In this document: piece by piece, positions 35,931 to 50,457 of the stretch
Position numbering within the stretch: position 1 is the first letter of the stretch
How the letters are laid out: the number at the start of each line of letters is the position of its first letter
Origin: Serinus canaria
Lineage: Eukaryota > Chordata > Aves > Passeriformes > Fringillidae
Reading direction: 5' to 3'
Assembly: GCF_022539315.1 (NCBI RefSeq)
Contig: NC_066343.1
Coordinates: 48,840,205-48,904,204, forward strand
Length of the DNA stretch: 64,000 nucleotides
Notes under the pieces: generated by a model
What the model saw: the letters and a program-made list of their open reading frames with translations, nothing else
Databases searched by the model: none
Told to the model about the DNA's origin: nothing
Translations under genes and position numbers: made by a program

Positions 35931-38150
35931 CAGAGGGTCATAAACTTGAGGCTGGACCAAATCTTCTGTGAAGACACACTTAAGACAGTTTGGGTTTTGG
36001 GACCATTCTTGTTCTTTAAAATACGCTGGCCTGAGATTTTGTAGGATTAATGACAGTATTGTCATAAGCTGTTCTGCAATATGAGCTCACTGGATGCAAT
36101 GCCACAGGTCTCCACAGAAGACTTTGCAGGTCAGCTAGTGCTAGCTAGTAACAACTAATGCTTAATTTGCCACTCTCCGTTGTAATATCAAATCATGGTC
36201 TTTCCTCTCAAATACTAAACTAATTTATTTTATACTCTAAGGGAAATGAAATAAGGTCTCTCCTAATTATTTCATTACTGATTTCACATCTGACCAAACA
36301 CTTTCCTAGCACATAAATTCAATACTAACTGTAACACAAAAATTATTGGAAAAGAACAGACACTGGATGCACAGGTTCCCCCCGACTTGTGGACCAATGG
36401 GCTGCTAGAGGGGTTTTGCCTTCTTAAGTTTCTCAGCTCCTTCTGTGCATTCAATGCCAATGCAGATAGCTCATGAAGGCTCTAAATCATAGCTTTATTT
36501 GATCCCTCTTCTTTCTGTTTTCTCAGAACTCCACCAAAGCCCCTACTATAGGAAAATTGAAATATTTGTGAGAAAACTCATTGAATAGGTAACTCTGATG
36601 TGCTAGGATTTGTTGGTTGTACTAAAATCTCTCCTATGTGTCTTTAGCCATCTTCACCCTCCAGTCATTTCATGTCATCATTTCCTCTATCTCCACAGGA
36701 ATGAAAGAGTAAACATGCATAATTTAAAATATAAAAGAAAAAAATCTAATTAAATTTGTGTATTGGCAGAATAATGAAATCAGAGTATTCCCACTTTTAT
36801 CTAATTTTGCTTTGTCTACTTCTCATCTTTTGGTCATGCTCTGGCTTTTTTTAGGTCTTTGTGTCAAAGGGACTCTTTTGACTGCTACAAAAGGATGGTG
36901 GTTGAGTACTGTTGACAGTGGTTGAGTACTACTGCACTAAACCAAGTATAGATTTTTATTCCAGTGACTCCAAATATTCATTTCTTAGAAGATAATGGCA
37001 TTTAATCTAGCTGTGAGTGAACAGCAGGCTCCAAAGCAGCCAGTTGATCCCCAAGTCAAGCTCAGCTGATAAGCCATTCCCTTTACATCTAACAGCTGGT
37101 AATGGATGACATAAATCAGATGCTAAGGTAACCATTTAAACCTTAGTGAGTCCTAGCAGGACTTCCTCCAATGTAAATTTATATTGTCTTTTGGTATGTG
37201 GAAATAATTTTTTAAATATTTTCTGTTCTGAACTATTTTAGCTGTTTTAGTACTGTATTTTGGCCTATATAAATGCTGTCATTTGTTTCATCCCACAGTC
37301 TTACATAATTGTCTTCAAAGAGAAATGGTTAAATTCTTCTTAGTTCCATCTTGAACTTAAAATTCAATTATTATCATGATCATTACCTATATTAGTTATT
37401 ATTGTAATGCAAATGGTTTGCACCTGGACAGGTTCCAGCTTTGTCCAGAGCATTGTAGGAAATGTTTATTATCTCCATTTTTTTAATTTACTTATGTTAG
37501 CAGTAATGACAAACCTTGGTGTGTATATTTTGGCATGTAACTGGTAATGTTCAGCAGTCTCCTTTTCCCACCCAAATGTCCGTGCATTTCCATTACTTTC
37601 TGCAGGTCTGAAGTCAACAGGATTTTTTTTCTCTAAAATTAGTATTTGTTTTCAATATAAGTCATGTAAGCTGTACAGTTCAGTGGAAAATTCAGACTGC
37701 ATAAATACCCATGCAGGTTACATATTCGAATTAACAAAAACTATCCCAGGTTTAGTTGCTACAGCAGCAGCAGCAGCCTTTGAGCTTTGATATCCTGATA
37801 TTACTCTGCAAAACAAAGCATTGCTTGTCCCAGGTCAGAGAATTTTCATACACACATAGGAGTGTTAAATTATTGCAGACTTGAATTTTCAGTAAACAGG
37901 CATTCTCAGAAGTTAAGTTGATCCTAAAATGCTTTCTGTTTTGGCCGTTTTTTGGGGTTTTTTTAAATAGTAAAATAAAGACCAATGGTAGCAGGATTTG
38001 CTATCATTCTGTGTATGGGGAGGATGGTTGGTTTGAACAGGCCACTGTGAAATGCTGCTTAGAAAGTGTGAGAAGCAAAAGAGATGTTGGAAAATGTACA
38101 CTGGAATCCTAAAGTGAGAAGAGAAAGGAAGTAAATGAGATGCAGGAGTA

Positions 38151-38176
38151 CAGTTTGTACAGAGGAGTACAAACTG
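38151..38176. repeat. 10-bp inverted repeat with 6-base loop
   Basis: CAGTTTGTAC at 38151-38160 pairs with GTACAAACTG at 38167-38176. A short hairpin; function unknown. Confidence 0.6.
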
Positions 38177-40723
38177 CAAAGTAATTGGAGGCAAGATGGA
38201 ATAAAATGTTGTAAGACACAAATCATATTTAGAAGGATGAAAAGGCAGGTTGTTTGTCTTGTAATGGCTGAGGATTAAAGTAGTTGTCCTTACGCAGCTA
38301 GAGAAAATATCTCACACATATTTAAGGCTATATTTTGACCTTTAAACATCACTTCATTTTAGGAATGTGTGACTCAGGAAATGTACTTGTCAAGGAAAAT
38401 ACAGGCTGAGCAAGTATAGTCTCTTTTAAAATCTAAAAAATTTCAAACAGTATTTTCTGGAAGCAGTAACAAGTTATTTTCACTTGGCTACTTTGGCAGG
38501 AATAGTTTATCCTGTTACTATTAGTATTAATCAATACCCATGTATGCCATTATAGGTAGAAGGCTGAAAAAACATTTCCTTACCATTTTTTGTTTCATTT
38601 TTTCCTCTTCAGTTTGAGATATGCTGTTACTCCTGTGAAAGTGGAAATACTACTATGAAATTAATGTTCTCCTACAATAGAAACCTTCTAACTGGTTTCT
38701 ACATTAGCTTTCCAAAGGTAAAAATTGATAAACTTGTTCTAGCAGCATCAGGATTACTCCAGTTTAGGGTCCTACATAGTTTTGCTGGGAAGTCTTCAAA
38801 CATTTTGCCACTTGTTTTTACCTCATAAGACTGACAGATACTTTTTTGAAGATCTATGTATGTGGCTATTAGGGACAAAGAGTGGGCTGATGATCTCTAT
38901 ATATAAACACTTGCCTGCCAGGCAGCGGGTGTGGCATTGCTTCTGGCCTGGACAAACAGGAAAGGTCAGGACAGAGTTTCCTATAATTTCTGTCAGCAGG
39001 TGACACAGTAGAATCTGTGTCTTGAGAGGCTGAAAGAGCCATTAGCAACCTTGTTTTGGTTAGCATATTGTTTTGATTTTTTCTTTTGATGCTGCTGGTC
39101 CCAGATACTGTGCCAGTATTCCTTTGTCCAGCTTTTTTGGGAAACTGCCCCCTTGATGAAATTGAACTATGATAGCTCAAAATGCTTGCATGGCATTATC
39201 TGGTGCTCAGCTTTACTAGTTCCTTGGTGTTTTTCTAGTACTGGTACGTGCTGGTTACATCTTTATAGATATTTTAAAATACCAGAAAATGAGATTCAGT
39301 ATTTCCTTCCTAACATGCACAGAGAAGTTACAATCTGAGTTGGGGTGTGTAGGGATGATTTTTTCAAAGTCTTATATACAGCAGAGGCAGGAGTGACAGA
39401 GACCAACTGTGTCCTTAAGCGCAGTTTTCCATTCTTAAGTTTTTGTATGTAACAGAAGCTTGGTGCAGAAAGCTTAACAGTTTTATCCTTAGTTTGGACT
39501 GCTAAAAGAACTTAAATTTTCTCATACTTGAAAATTTACTCTAAGATTTCAGAATGACTTTTGAGAGAGTCTCCTGGGGAGGCTTCCTAAAAGTGCTGAG
39601 CGAGCTTCCTTCCTACAATGACTGATTAGAAAAGGACTTGTGTGCTCACACAAGCCCATCATATTGAAAAAAAAAAGAATATTGAGACTACTTGCTGCAA
39701 TTATGCATTCAAAATTTCAGTGCTTTTTTTTTCCTTTCAGGCACTGCCAGGCAGACTTACTGGGGCAATGACAGAGAATAATAGAATGACATTTTCCATA
39801 AACTAGCAGCCAGCAATGGTAGCAGAAAGCTACCATCCATAGTGCATCTCATTAGCCCTGCAATATCACACAGGTACTTTTCTCTTCTGCTTTTAATTAT
39901 TTCTGATTAGTTCTTGAATGCTACTCAGCTTCTGCCTTCACTGCAGTCACTTATATATAGGTTGCTATTGTCAAAATGTCTCCTGAGAAAACATACATTC
40001 CAGTATACAAATGGAAGGCTGAAGAGCAGTGGATAAAGCCATTGCTTGGCATGCTATCTTCTGCAGTGGTTACATGCATCCTAAGGTGGTTTCCCAGATA
40101 TTTCTTCCGTATAGAAGCATAGAAAACAAGCAAACACTGCAAAACCCCAGGCTCTTCCTTCAATTCTTTTTTCTTTTGGGGGTCTTCTCTCAGTAGGACA
40201 GGAAGTCCTACAGTGCTTATATGCACCTGTGAAGGTTAGCTTTTCCTCCTCTCTTGTTTAGTTCTTCCCTGTCTCTCACACTGCTTATGAGATCTCCAGG
40301 GTTCATATCACATCTGTCTTGTCTGTATATACAGATTCCTTATCTAATAAAAAAAGCTGTCATATTATGAAATAATTTTTCAGATAGGGTTGTACTTTAA
40401 TTATTAGAATAAACTGGATTTTTTTGTGAAAAGTGAAAAGATTGTATTTTGAAATTAACTATCATGTTAAGTAAACTAATAACTATATAGATTAAATAAG
40501 CATGGAGCCTAGAGACTTAATCAAATGGGCCAGCACAAGAGAAATTGCTTTTCATGTTTTGATTAAGTCTATTTGAACACAGACAAGAAAGGTGCAATAT
40601 AGGTTGAGGGAAGAATCCAATAGAATACCATTGATTTTGCATCATATATTGTATTAAAAAAATACAAAATGTGAAATAAAAAAATAGAACTGCAATAATC
40701 TTGAGATCTCCAAGGAATTCACA

Positions 40724-40850
40724 AAAAAAAAAAAAAACCAAAACCAAACAAACTAACTAACAAACCAAAAAAACCCCAAACAAACAAACAAAAACTTTAA
40801 AATCCCAAAATAAACCCAATCCCCAAAACAAAACAGAAAACCCCAAGTAA
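40724..40850. repeat. A/C-rich low-complexity tract
   Basis: A 14-base A run is followed by CAAA, CCAAAA and AACTAACT words and further A/C-only sequence. It may be an old poly(A)-derived microsatellite. Confidence 0.85.
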
Positions 40851-41709
40851 TTCTAAAGGAAGAACTATTATATGAGAATCTGCAAAAAGAAAATATTCTG
40901 GTATTAAAAACAAATGCCATATATTTATAAGAAAGTACATATTAGAATTTTACAATAGTTTTGTTCTAGAATCGTGTTTCTTCAAGTGCACAAACAAGTA
41001 AACAAATTTTTTCTGAAGGCACCCCCTCCTGGCCCTTTGCCTTTGTAGACAGAGAATTACATATAATCATGTGAGAGCATTCTAAAAGTTGATGAGAGTC
41101 TAATTGGCTATGAATGACATGACATGACAGAATTATCTCTACTGCTCATTCTTTTAACATTCCTTACAGAAAAAAACAGATTGAAAGAACACAAAATTTC
41201 CTAAGTTATTCTTAGGATTCCAGAAATGCCAGAATCAAACTTTAATTTTAAACTTGGAGCTGCCTCAGTAGTTAATCTATTATGCCAAAATCTTTTCATA
41301 CAAGAGGGACACCAAACACTGCATCATTTACAATCACTATAACATCTTTGCTGTCTGCATCAAAAGCAACATGCAATGCCTGCATCCTACTACTAGAGGT
41401 TAAACAGCAAAATGGCACCACATATCAAAAGAGGTGAAGGATAACAAGCTGCAATAGGCCAAAAAATGTGTAACAAAATTAATTTTGGTATTTTATTTTC
41501 TTCTTTTACTACCCTTAAACTAAACACCTACTAAAAAATTGTCTGTCAAAATGCTCACCTGCTGCTAATACTATTTCTTCCTGTCTGCTTTTGGACTTGT
41601 TTTTTAGGACATATTTTCTCCTTCCTCCTACAGGCCTCTTCATTCTGATTTGCAGAAACAAATACCTTCATGTTGCTTTTCCTCCCCTTCCCAGGATTTT
41701 GCTCACAAA

Positions 41710-44700
41710 TACACAATGTGTAACAGTGAGTGGGGGAATCAGAGCCTCATGGCTCTGCTGGTCTCTGTCCATGGGCACACAAGAGATTTTAGGGCCTTGG
41801 GATAAGTGATTAAGGGATCAGGAGTTCTCCTCTCTGCTGCCACTTGCAGGGAATCATGAGAGAAGAAGTACCTGGCTCTGAGCTTGGTGTTTCTGGCAAA
41901 ATTGTGGGTTCTTTGGTCATGGGTTGGTTTACATGACACCAGGCCTGCTGGCAACAGATGGAGTGCACCTGTCTCAAAGGAGGAAAATGAACTTACACAA
42001 GAGCCAACATGACTCATTGAGAAAATCTAGGGGAAAGGGATAAAGCCAGGCCTGCTAGAGATAAGCCTGGGGACACTATGACACTGAGGGGTGGTATGCT
42101 ACCAAGGTTGCTTGTGCATCCATCTCACCAGATGTAAGGTATTGAGACCATGCAACAGCAAAGACGTGTAGGCTGCTGATGCTTTAGAAATCAGATTGCC
42201 TGCAAATGGTGGCATAAGCAGTGGAGCTTCTCTCCCTGGAAAGGTGGGAGAATCAATATCCCAAATGAACTGCTTCTACATCAATGCACACAACAAGAAA
42301 TGGAGAAGCTGGAAGTCACTGTGCAGCAGGAATACTATGATATAGTCAACATCAGGGAATCCTGGTGGGATGATTCTGGCAACTGGAATGCTGCAACAGA
42401 AGGCTTTGAACTCTTCAGAAGGGATAAGCAAGGGAGGAGGTGGTATAGCCCTGTGCCAGGAAGTGTTTTGATTATCTAGAGCTTATTAATTGTGATGATG
42501 GATTTGAAGGTTTATGGGTAAGAATCAGGGGGAAGGCCAACAGAGAAGAAATCCTGGTAGTTTTCTGTTACAGACCACACAACCAAGATGAAGAGGCAGA
42601 TTAAATATTCTGTGAGCAGCTGGGAGAGGTCTCAAAAGCATCAGATCTTGTTCGTGTAAAGGACTTTGATTTCCCAGATGTCTGCTGGAATACAACAGCC
42701 CAGAAGATTTCCAGAGTGTGTGGCGGATAACATCCTGACACAGCTGTTGAGTGAGCAATCTAGGGAAAGCATTTGCTAGAACTGTTTGTGAACAGAGAAA
42801 GACTGATGGGTGATATGATGGTTGTCTTGGGCACAGCAATCATGAAACGACAGTTTTCAATTCTCAGAGAGAAAAGAATGGAGGTCAGCAAAACTGCTCC
42901 TTAGAATTCTGGAGGGCAGACTTTGGCCTGTTTAGGACAGTGATTGACAGAAAGCCTTGGGAGGCATTCCTGAAAGGCAAAGATGCCCAGGAAGGTTGGA
43001 CAGTTTTCAAGAAGGAAATCTTAAAAACACAGGCGCAGGCTGTCCCCATGTACCAAAAGACAAGGTGCTGGGGAATAAGACCAGTCTGGCTGAACAAGGA
43101 GCTTTAGCTGGAACTGAAGAAAAAAAGATTAGAGTTTAAGCCTTAAGGGGCATGCAACTCAGATGGACTACAAATATGTAATGAAATTATGCAGGGAGAA
43201 AATTAGAAGGGGCAAAGCCCAGCTAGAACTTGATCTGACTACTGTCATAAAAGACAATGAGAAATGTTTCTGTAATATAGTCCCAACAAAGGCAGGCTAA
43301 GAGAATCTCCATCCCTTACTAGATGCTGGGAGAAATATAGTGACAAACAATAAGAAAAAGGCTGAGATAATTGATGGCACATTTGCCAGTCTTTAATGGC
43401 AGGACAAGGTGTTCTGAGGGTACCTGGCGACCTGAGCTGGGAAACAGGGATGGAGAGCAGAATGAAGCTCACACAATCCATGGGGATACAGTCACTGACT
43501 TGCTACACCACTCAGACATACAGGTCTAGGAGGCCAGATGAGATGCAACCAGAGGTACTAAGGGAGTTGGCAGAAGTCCTTCTGAGCCATTTTCCATTAT
43601 TTATTGGCAGTACTGGCTACCCAGGAGGGTCCTAGCTGACTGGATTTTGACAACTGTTACTCCCATCTATAAAAGGAGCTGGAAAGACGACCAAGGGAAC
43701 TACAGGCCTGTCAGCCTGACCTTGGTGCCATGGAAGGGCATGGAATAGATCATCCTGAGTCTCATCATGTGGCGACTGTAGAGCAACCAGGGGGATCAGA
43801 GCCAGTCAGTATGAGTTTGTGAAAGTTAGATGCTGCCTGACGAACCCAATCTGCTTCTATGACAGAGTGACATGCTTACTGGATGAGAGAAAGACTGTGG
43901 ATGTTGTATACCTGGACTTGGTAAAGCTGTGGACACCATTTCCAACAGCATTCTTTAGGAGAAACTGGCTTGGATCATTGCACTGTACACTCTGAAAGCA
44001 AAATGGCCATATGGCCTGGTCCAAAGAATGGTGGTGGATGGAGTTATTTCCAGCTAGTGGCTGGTCACCAGTGGTGTTCCCCAGGGCTCAGTACTGGGGC
44101 AGGTCTGCTTAATATTTTTACTAATGATCGGAACAGGGAATGGTGTGCGCTCTCTGGCACTGTATGGTTGACACCAAGTTGGGTGGGCGTGTTGATCTGC
44201 TGGAGAGTGGGAAGATTTTTCAGAGGGATCTGGACAGGCTGGATCATGGGCCAAAGCCAATGGTGTAATATTAAACAAGACCAAGTCCTGCTCTTGTGTC
44301 ACAACAGCCACAGGCAGTGCCACAGGCTGGGGCAGAGTGGCTGCAAAGCTGCCCACAGGAATAGGAGCTGGGGGTCCTGGTGACAGCAGCTGAACATGAG
44401 CCAGCAGTGCCCAGGTGGCCAAGAAGGCCAATGGCATCCTGGCCTGTGCCAGCAACAGTGTGGCCAGCAGGAGCAGGGCAGGGATTGTCCCCCTGTACTC
44501 AGCACTGGTGAGGCCACACCTCAAGTCCAGTTCTGGGCCCCTCACTCCAAGAAAGACATGAAAGTGCTGGAGCATGTCCAGAGAAGGGCAGTGGAGCTGG
44601 GGAAGGTCTGGAGCACAAGTCCTCTGAGGAATGGCTGAGGGATTTGCGGTGAATTAGGCTGGAAAAAAGGAGACTGAAGGGAAAATCTTATTTCTCTCTC

Positions 44701-45072
44701 CATCTCCCTGAAAGGGGGTTGTAGCAAGGTGGAGTTTGGTCTCTTCCCTCAGGTATCAAGTGACAGGACAAAAGGAAATGGCCTCAAGGGTGTTAATGGA
44801 GGTTTTTGTTTGGATATTAAAAATATTCTTTATTGATATTTGTTTGAATTTTGGAAAATTTGGAAAATTTTTTTCACAGAAAGAGTGCCCAAGCATTGAA
44901 ACAGGCTGCCTAGAGAAGTGGTGGAGTTACCAACTCTGGAGGGATTTAGAAGGTGTGTAAATGTGGAACTTGGGGACAAGTTTAAATATGAACTTGACAG
45001 TAGAGTTTAATGGTTGGACTTTATGCTCTTAGAGCATCTGGTCTTTTCCAAACCAGATGTTTCTGTGAGTCC
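41710..45072 (+). mobile_element. CR1 retrotransposon, 3.3 kb, nearly full ORF2, inactive
   Basis: The longest CR1 copy here. In order: the pre-ORF2/endonuclease start (about 41730-42160), the endonuclease region (about 42280-42850, with recognisable GGAATCCTGGTGGGATGATT and GTTACAGACCAC blocks), the linker, and reverse transcriptase (about 43380-44260). The strand-conserved SGVPQGSVL motif is readable near 44065-44100. The FADD active site is destroyed: the expected TTTGCAGATGAC reads TGTATGGTTGAC at about 44160. The C-terminal domain reaches 44900 and the 3' end is at about 45070 (GGTCTTTTCCAAACC). Stops and frameshifts throughout show it is dead. The 5' end is truncated compared with the roughly 4.5-kb family length. 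Confidence 0.92.
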
Positions 45073-46149
45073 ATGTTGTTTCTATGTTGTTGCTGTACTA
45101 GAATGAAAGGCTTAAGAGCACAACACTGTGAACAGCTAAATGGTTTCAGCCTTCATAAGTAACAGTGAATCCCTTTTACTAATCTGGCAACCTCCTGTGA
45201 TCTTCATGGGCAGCCAGGACCCTAGCTTCTCCTTTTGTTTGATACTGTATACCCACTTTTGCAACAAATATGTTCCTGGGTATTGAGCTGAAAATACCTA
45301 CCTTTCCACCACAATTCCCTTTCCATTGCCTGGACAAGATCTGCACTAATTTTAACCAAATCCCTTCCAGTCTTGGCAATAGTGAGACTATGAACATACT
45401 ATTTTTGGACTGCATGCCGAAACTGCTTCTTGTGTCTCTGCAGCCACCAAACACAACTTATAAACTACTGAATGGACATAGATGTAGGGGACATATAATA
45501 CAGTGTCATGAAATTCCTGGGTTTAAATTGTACCTATGAATATCTGTAATAGTTGTGTAAGTATCAGAAAAGTAAAATTTTCTTACCAAGATGCAGAATA
45601 TGAAGATGCAAATTTTTTGATCTGTTGGTTCAGTGTGTGATTCTGGAAAAATCTTCACACTTCTTCATGTTTCTGTTCTCCTGTCCTCAAAAACTGTCTT
45701 TGTATTCTTTTGGATGATATCGTTGTATTTGAATAGACACTAAATTTGGCAGTAAGCAACTTGCACAATCTAGATCTTATGGTTCCCCCTACACCTTGCC
45801 AAAAATAAAAGATAAAACATGCTACAGTTACTTGAAATAACTTCTATTTTGTGATACATCCAGTTAATCACGGTCATTTAAAAATGCATTCATCTAAAAT
45901 CTTACATGAAATTCTGTATAAGGGATGACTTAATTCAGAAAATATACTCTTGACTTTTCTTAAGAGTGATGTAAAGAGTGCACTTTTATCACATATACTG
46001 TATTCAGGTTCTTGGGAAATGTGGTCCAAATACTGAAGTACAGTAAGATTTCTGTGATTCACCAACATTATGAAAATATTTTAGTCATCATGACAGTGAC
46101 AGTTACTTAGTGCTTAAAAGCACCAATATACAGTATCTATGAGGCCTGA
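45073..46149. other. Unassigned intergenic spacer between CR1 copies
   Basis: About 1.1 kb of AT-rich DNA with only short open frames. Nothing recognised. Confidence 0.55.
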
Positions 46150-47870
46150 AACACGATGTGGTGATCAGAGAAAATGCTGGGACAGCTCACAGAATGGGAG
46201 AAGTGAAACGGGCAGATTCAGGGTCTGCAGGAAGGACAAGATGGGAAGGTGAGGAGGGGACATCATCTTTTTTGTGAGAGAGCAGTCAGGATGCATGGGT
46301 CTCTGCCCTGGGCTGGCTCTCCACCTCAGGATGGGTGATGGGGTGGCTGGGTCCTGGTGAGCAAGGATTACCTCACCTCCTAATGTAAAGAGAGGTGTTT
46401 ATGAAGGGTTAGGAAAGTTGTCTCTGATAAGGAATATGGGGAGAAAAACAAAGCTTTCTACAGGTTCATTGTTGGAAAAAAAGAGAAGGGAAAATGTGGG
46501 TTCATGGCTGAATGGTCAGAGATCTAGAAGGACATGATAAAGGCCAGGTAGTCAATACCTTCTTCACCTCAGTCTTAAGAGATAAAGCTATTCCAGTCCA
46601 CTAAGACCACAGAGAAAGACTGGGGCAAGGAATACTTATCCTTGGTGGAGGAGGAGCAGGTGAGAGAACATTTAAATAGACTGAATATTAATGCATCCAC
46701 AGTACCTGAAAGGATGTGCACATGAGTGCTGAGGGAATTGGCCCTTGTATTTGTGAGGCCACTCTTGAGTATCTTTGAAAGGTCACTGCAACTGGAAGAG
46801 GTTCCTGAAGACTGGAAAATAACAAATGCCATCCCCATCTTCAAGAAGGGCACAAAGGAGGATTTAGAGAACTACAGACTTATCATCCTCACTTCAATCC
46901 CAGGCTCAAAGGGTTATGGTAATTTGTACAAACACCATCTAGTGTGGGATGGTCACTATTGGTATGCTACAGGGACTGAGACTGAGTCCACTATTGTTTA
47001 ACAGTTTCATTAAGGGCCTAGAAGTGGTGGGTACAAGAGTGCAACCTTAGAAAATATGATGATACAAAACTGAGATGAGCGCTACTATTCAGACAGATCT
47101 GGACAGGCTGGAGAAATGGGTCAACAGAAACATAAGGGAAGATGCCAAGTCCTGCACTTGGACGAAAATAACCCTCCATGTCATCACAGGCTGATGACAT
47201 GGAAAGGACTGATGAGCTGGAAAGAAGCTTTGACCAAAAAACATCTGCAGGGCCTAGAGGATGAATAGACCATGAGCCAGCAACATGCTTTTACAGCAGA
47301 GATCAACAGCCTCCTTGTCTCCATCAGGAAGTGTCACCAGCAGCCAGGGAGATTTCATCCTTACCCTCTGCTCAGCCCTGATGAGAGATACCTGGAGTGC
47401 TGTGCACAGTCCTGGGTTCTCCAGCACAAGTGAGACATGAATATATTGGAGTGAGTCCAGCAAAGGGTCACAATGATAAAGAGATTGAAGCATCTCTCAC
47501 TGAAGGAAAGGCTGAGAGAGCTGTGTGTGGAGAAATCTCAGGGAGATCTTGTCACTATATATAGGTATCTGATAAGCAGAGTAGAGACAGAACTGGGCTC
47601 CTCTCAGTGGTCCCCAGTGACTGCAGAAACAGCAAAAATCAAAATCCTCAATAATCCTTTCAAAAATAAGAGGAAGGTTTTTTACAGTGAGGTTGACTGA
47701 TTGAAGGCTGAATAAGGGTGGTTGTGAACAGGCTGCTCAGAGAAGTTGTGAAGTCTCCATCCCTAGAAATACGCAAACTTATTTGGGGACACAGCCCTAA
47801 GCAACCTGCTGTGGCTGATCTGTTCTGGGCAGGGGTGGGACTGTGTGTGCTCCAGAGGTGCCAATTAGCT
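46150..47870 (+). mobile_element. Diverged CR1 copy with internal deletions
   Basis: A plus-strand frame (46726-47001) encodes a clear CR1 reverse-transcriptase finger segment with LRELALVFVRPLLSIFERS, EVPEDWKITNAIPIFKKG and ENYRLIILTSIPG. This is the conserved region just before the palm. Downstream, at about 47057-47080, the active-site stretch reads KYDDTKL in one frame, so the paired aspartates survive. The C-terminal domain follows (GAGCCAGCAACATGCTTTTA to about 47600), then the 3' region (AACAGGCTGCTCAGAGAAGT at about 47730). The copy is from an older or different subfamily than the neighbours. Several hundred bases of RT are deleted near 46920. The terminal repeat is not seen. Confidence 0.85.
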
Positions 47871-50457
47871 TTGATGTTTCTACAGTTTTGGAGCTAGAAC
47901 CTCATTTAGACCCAATGGCAGCATGGCACAGTGACAGGAACAAAGACTGGACACACTCTGCTAATGTCAATATTCTCTCAACATGAAAGAACAGGATCTG
48001 ATTTTGTGTTTAGAAAGCACAAGAGCACATGGAGTAGATCTGTAGTCTTTCATTCTATATATCACATGCTTTAAGAAAACAAGACAGCACCTGAGAAAAT
48101 AAAAAAAAAAGGGGGTTAGCCTTAGAGGGATGAAAACCAAAATTTTTTTCTGCCCCTATCTTCTAATGGCAGTCTGTGCTCCTTTTTTTGACCATTCACC
48201 TTGTGCCTTAAGTCTTGGCCTTTGCCACATCTAGTTGCAGTTGCAGGGCACATGATATCCTGGGCTCCCCTGTGTTGACTCACCTGCTGTGCTGCCATGC
48301 CATGCTCCTGCCTGGCAATCCCATGACCAGCAGGTGAGGAAGCTCTGCATTCACAGGATGCCCTTGCTTACCTGGTCAACAGTTACCCATCAGATGGTCC
48401 TGCACAGCCCATGGTAGCTTGCTGAGGAAACTCATGTGATGCTCTTAGCAAGGAAAGATTTCATGCCCATGTTCTTCAAAGAACTGGAGCTTGGTTCACC
48501 CCCTGAGTTAAGAGCTAAGGCTATGGAGCAGACTTGCTGGCAACAGTTGACCTGCCCTGATTATCAAGCTCTCACAAGTAGTACTTCTGCTCTTCCTGCC
48601 TCCTGCAACTTTAAACAAGCATGAGACTTGTCATGGTTCCGCAGCCCAAGTCCCCCATCAGCCTCCTGGGGCAGGCCTTTTGGGCACTTGCAGCCCGCGC
48701 TACTTGACCACCATTGCTGTGACAGACCTGTCTGCCTCCATTTCACAGCCCTACAGCCACCACTCATGCACACAGACTGCCTTGTTCCTTTCTAAGATCA
48801 GCTTCCAGGAGAAGTATCAGACTCTGAAAATGAGCTGGAGAACCCCGCAGAGCTGCAGTCAAGTAAATGGAACTCTGCCTATGTGGAACGAAACATACAT
48901 TTTTTCAGTCTTTTTACATTATTTTAATTTTAGATGCTACCAAAAAGAAAACAATTAAATCCCAAAATAGCAACAGATTTTAAGCTTTAGTATGTAACAG
49001 ATTTTGAATTTGACAGATTCAATTGTACAAATTAGGAAAGAAATGAAAATATACAGAATAGGCTTGAATAAATATTTTCTCCAGGGTCATTGCAATGGGT
49101 AAAAAAAAAATGTAGTTGAAAACTGTACATATTTATCCCAAAAGAAGGCTATAATGCCCTTGACTGTATACCACAACTCCCACTGCATTTTCATAACATT
49201 GTATGCGTTTGGTTTGCTGACTCAACATACAAAGCCTTATATCACAAACTAGGGCTGTTGTTTACAGATGCCAAGCCTACTAGAAGACCCTAGATTGGTC
49301 TACTCTAGCCCAGCCAGTGAGGAAGTATCCCCATTTGACTTCAGCAAAGAAGCCAAATGTATGTAAATAAGTGGATGATTTGGTTTATAATTGTATGCTG
49401 AATTTAAATTAAGATCTTCTAGGCGTATGTTCTTCCGGGTGGATATTTGTATTAGAGAAGGTCTCTACTAGATTCTTAAATTTCATCTGCAGTATCACCC
49501 ACTCATGGAGTAGGCAGTAGAGTTCTCACAAACAGTACAGTGTGCTGCATTCATTTACTACTTCAAGTAGTAGTCTGAAAATTGTTTTCCTGGAAAGGAC
49601 AAAGCTCACTTGGTGTTCACAGCAATTACGAAGCCCAGCCACAGTGTGATGACGGCAAGGCCTTGTACTAACTCTGCTGGACACCAGTGTGCAGAAAGTG
49701 GCAATTAATTACTTTATCCTTTGTCACTGTCTGTTGTGGATTGATTTAATCAGAACAGATCAAGAGGATAATTCCACCCACCCATCCAAAGGTTTTCTGC
49801 CATTGTATTTGAGCATAAAGAAGAAATTTTAAAGACTCATCTATGGCCAGCCAGACAGCTGAACACTTCTCTCGTGTCTGTACAAACACCACTGCTTAGA
49901 CTCAGGTCCTGTGTCAGACATCACCATACCTACAAAAGTCATCAATTTGGCACCATTCCCTGACATTAAAAATTTGGAACAAAATTACTTTTGCAGCAAT
50001 TGATTAAATGACTGTCCCAACTCTGGTGAAACAACTAAAAAACCCCTGAATTCTATAATCAAAAGAATTTCTTTCAGGATTAGGGCTGAAAATTTTTGTA
50101 ATTTTCTGAAAGAAAATACAGATTCTCAGTGGCTTCTATAATCTCAGCTTTTGCATGGCAACGAAACAAATTGTATTTTTTTATTTCAGATACAGTGTGG
50201 CATATAATATATGTCACATATAATAGGCATATAATATATACCTACTAAAGTATTTCAGATTTTTAATAACAGACACTGAAGAACAACAAATGTGTTATGC
50301 TGCACCTGGGTTATTTTACTTATTATAACAGGTAGAAGTGCTCTAGAAACATATCTCAATACAATTTTAAAAATAATTACTGATACTTCTGTGTATGATA
50401 CCTGTTTATTACGACCACAGTGCAGCCAAACTCTAAGCAACATTAAATCACATGAGC
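47871..50457. other. Intergenic DNA, GC-richer patch at 48.1-48.9 kb
   Basis: About 48180-48860 is richer in GC, with TGCCATGCCATGCTCCTGCC-type words, but has no open frame over about 90 codons and no recognised domain. The rest is AT-rich with nothing identifiable. Confidence 0.5.

Larger units (their letters stand above)
35931..41709. other. AT-rich intergenic DNA
   Basis: No gene recognised. It contains a near-tandem duplication of GTGGTTGAGTACT (36899-36930), a 10-bp inverted repeat (38151-38176) and an A/C-rich tract (40724-40850). The longest open frames, about 100 codons, have no recognisable content. Confidence 0.6.
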
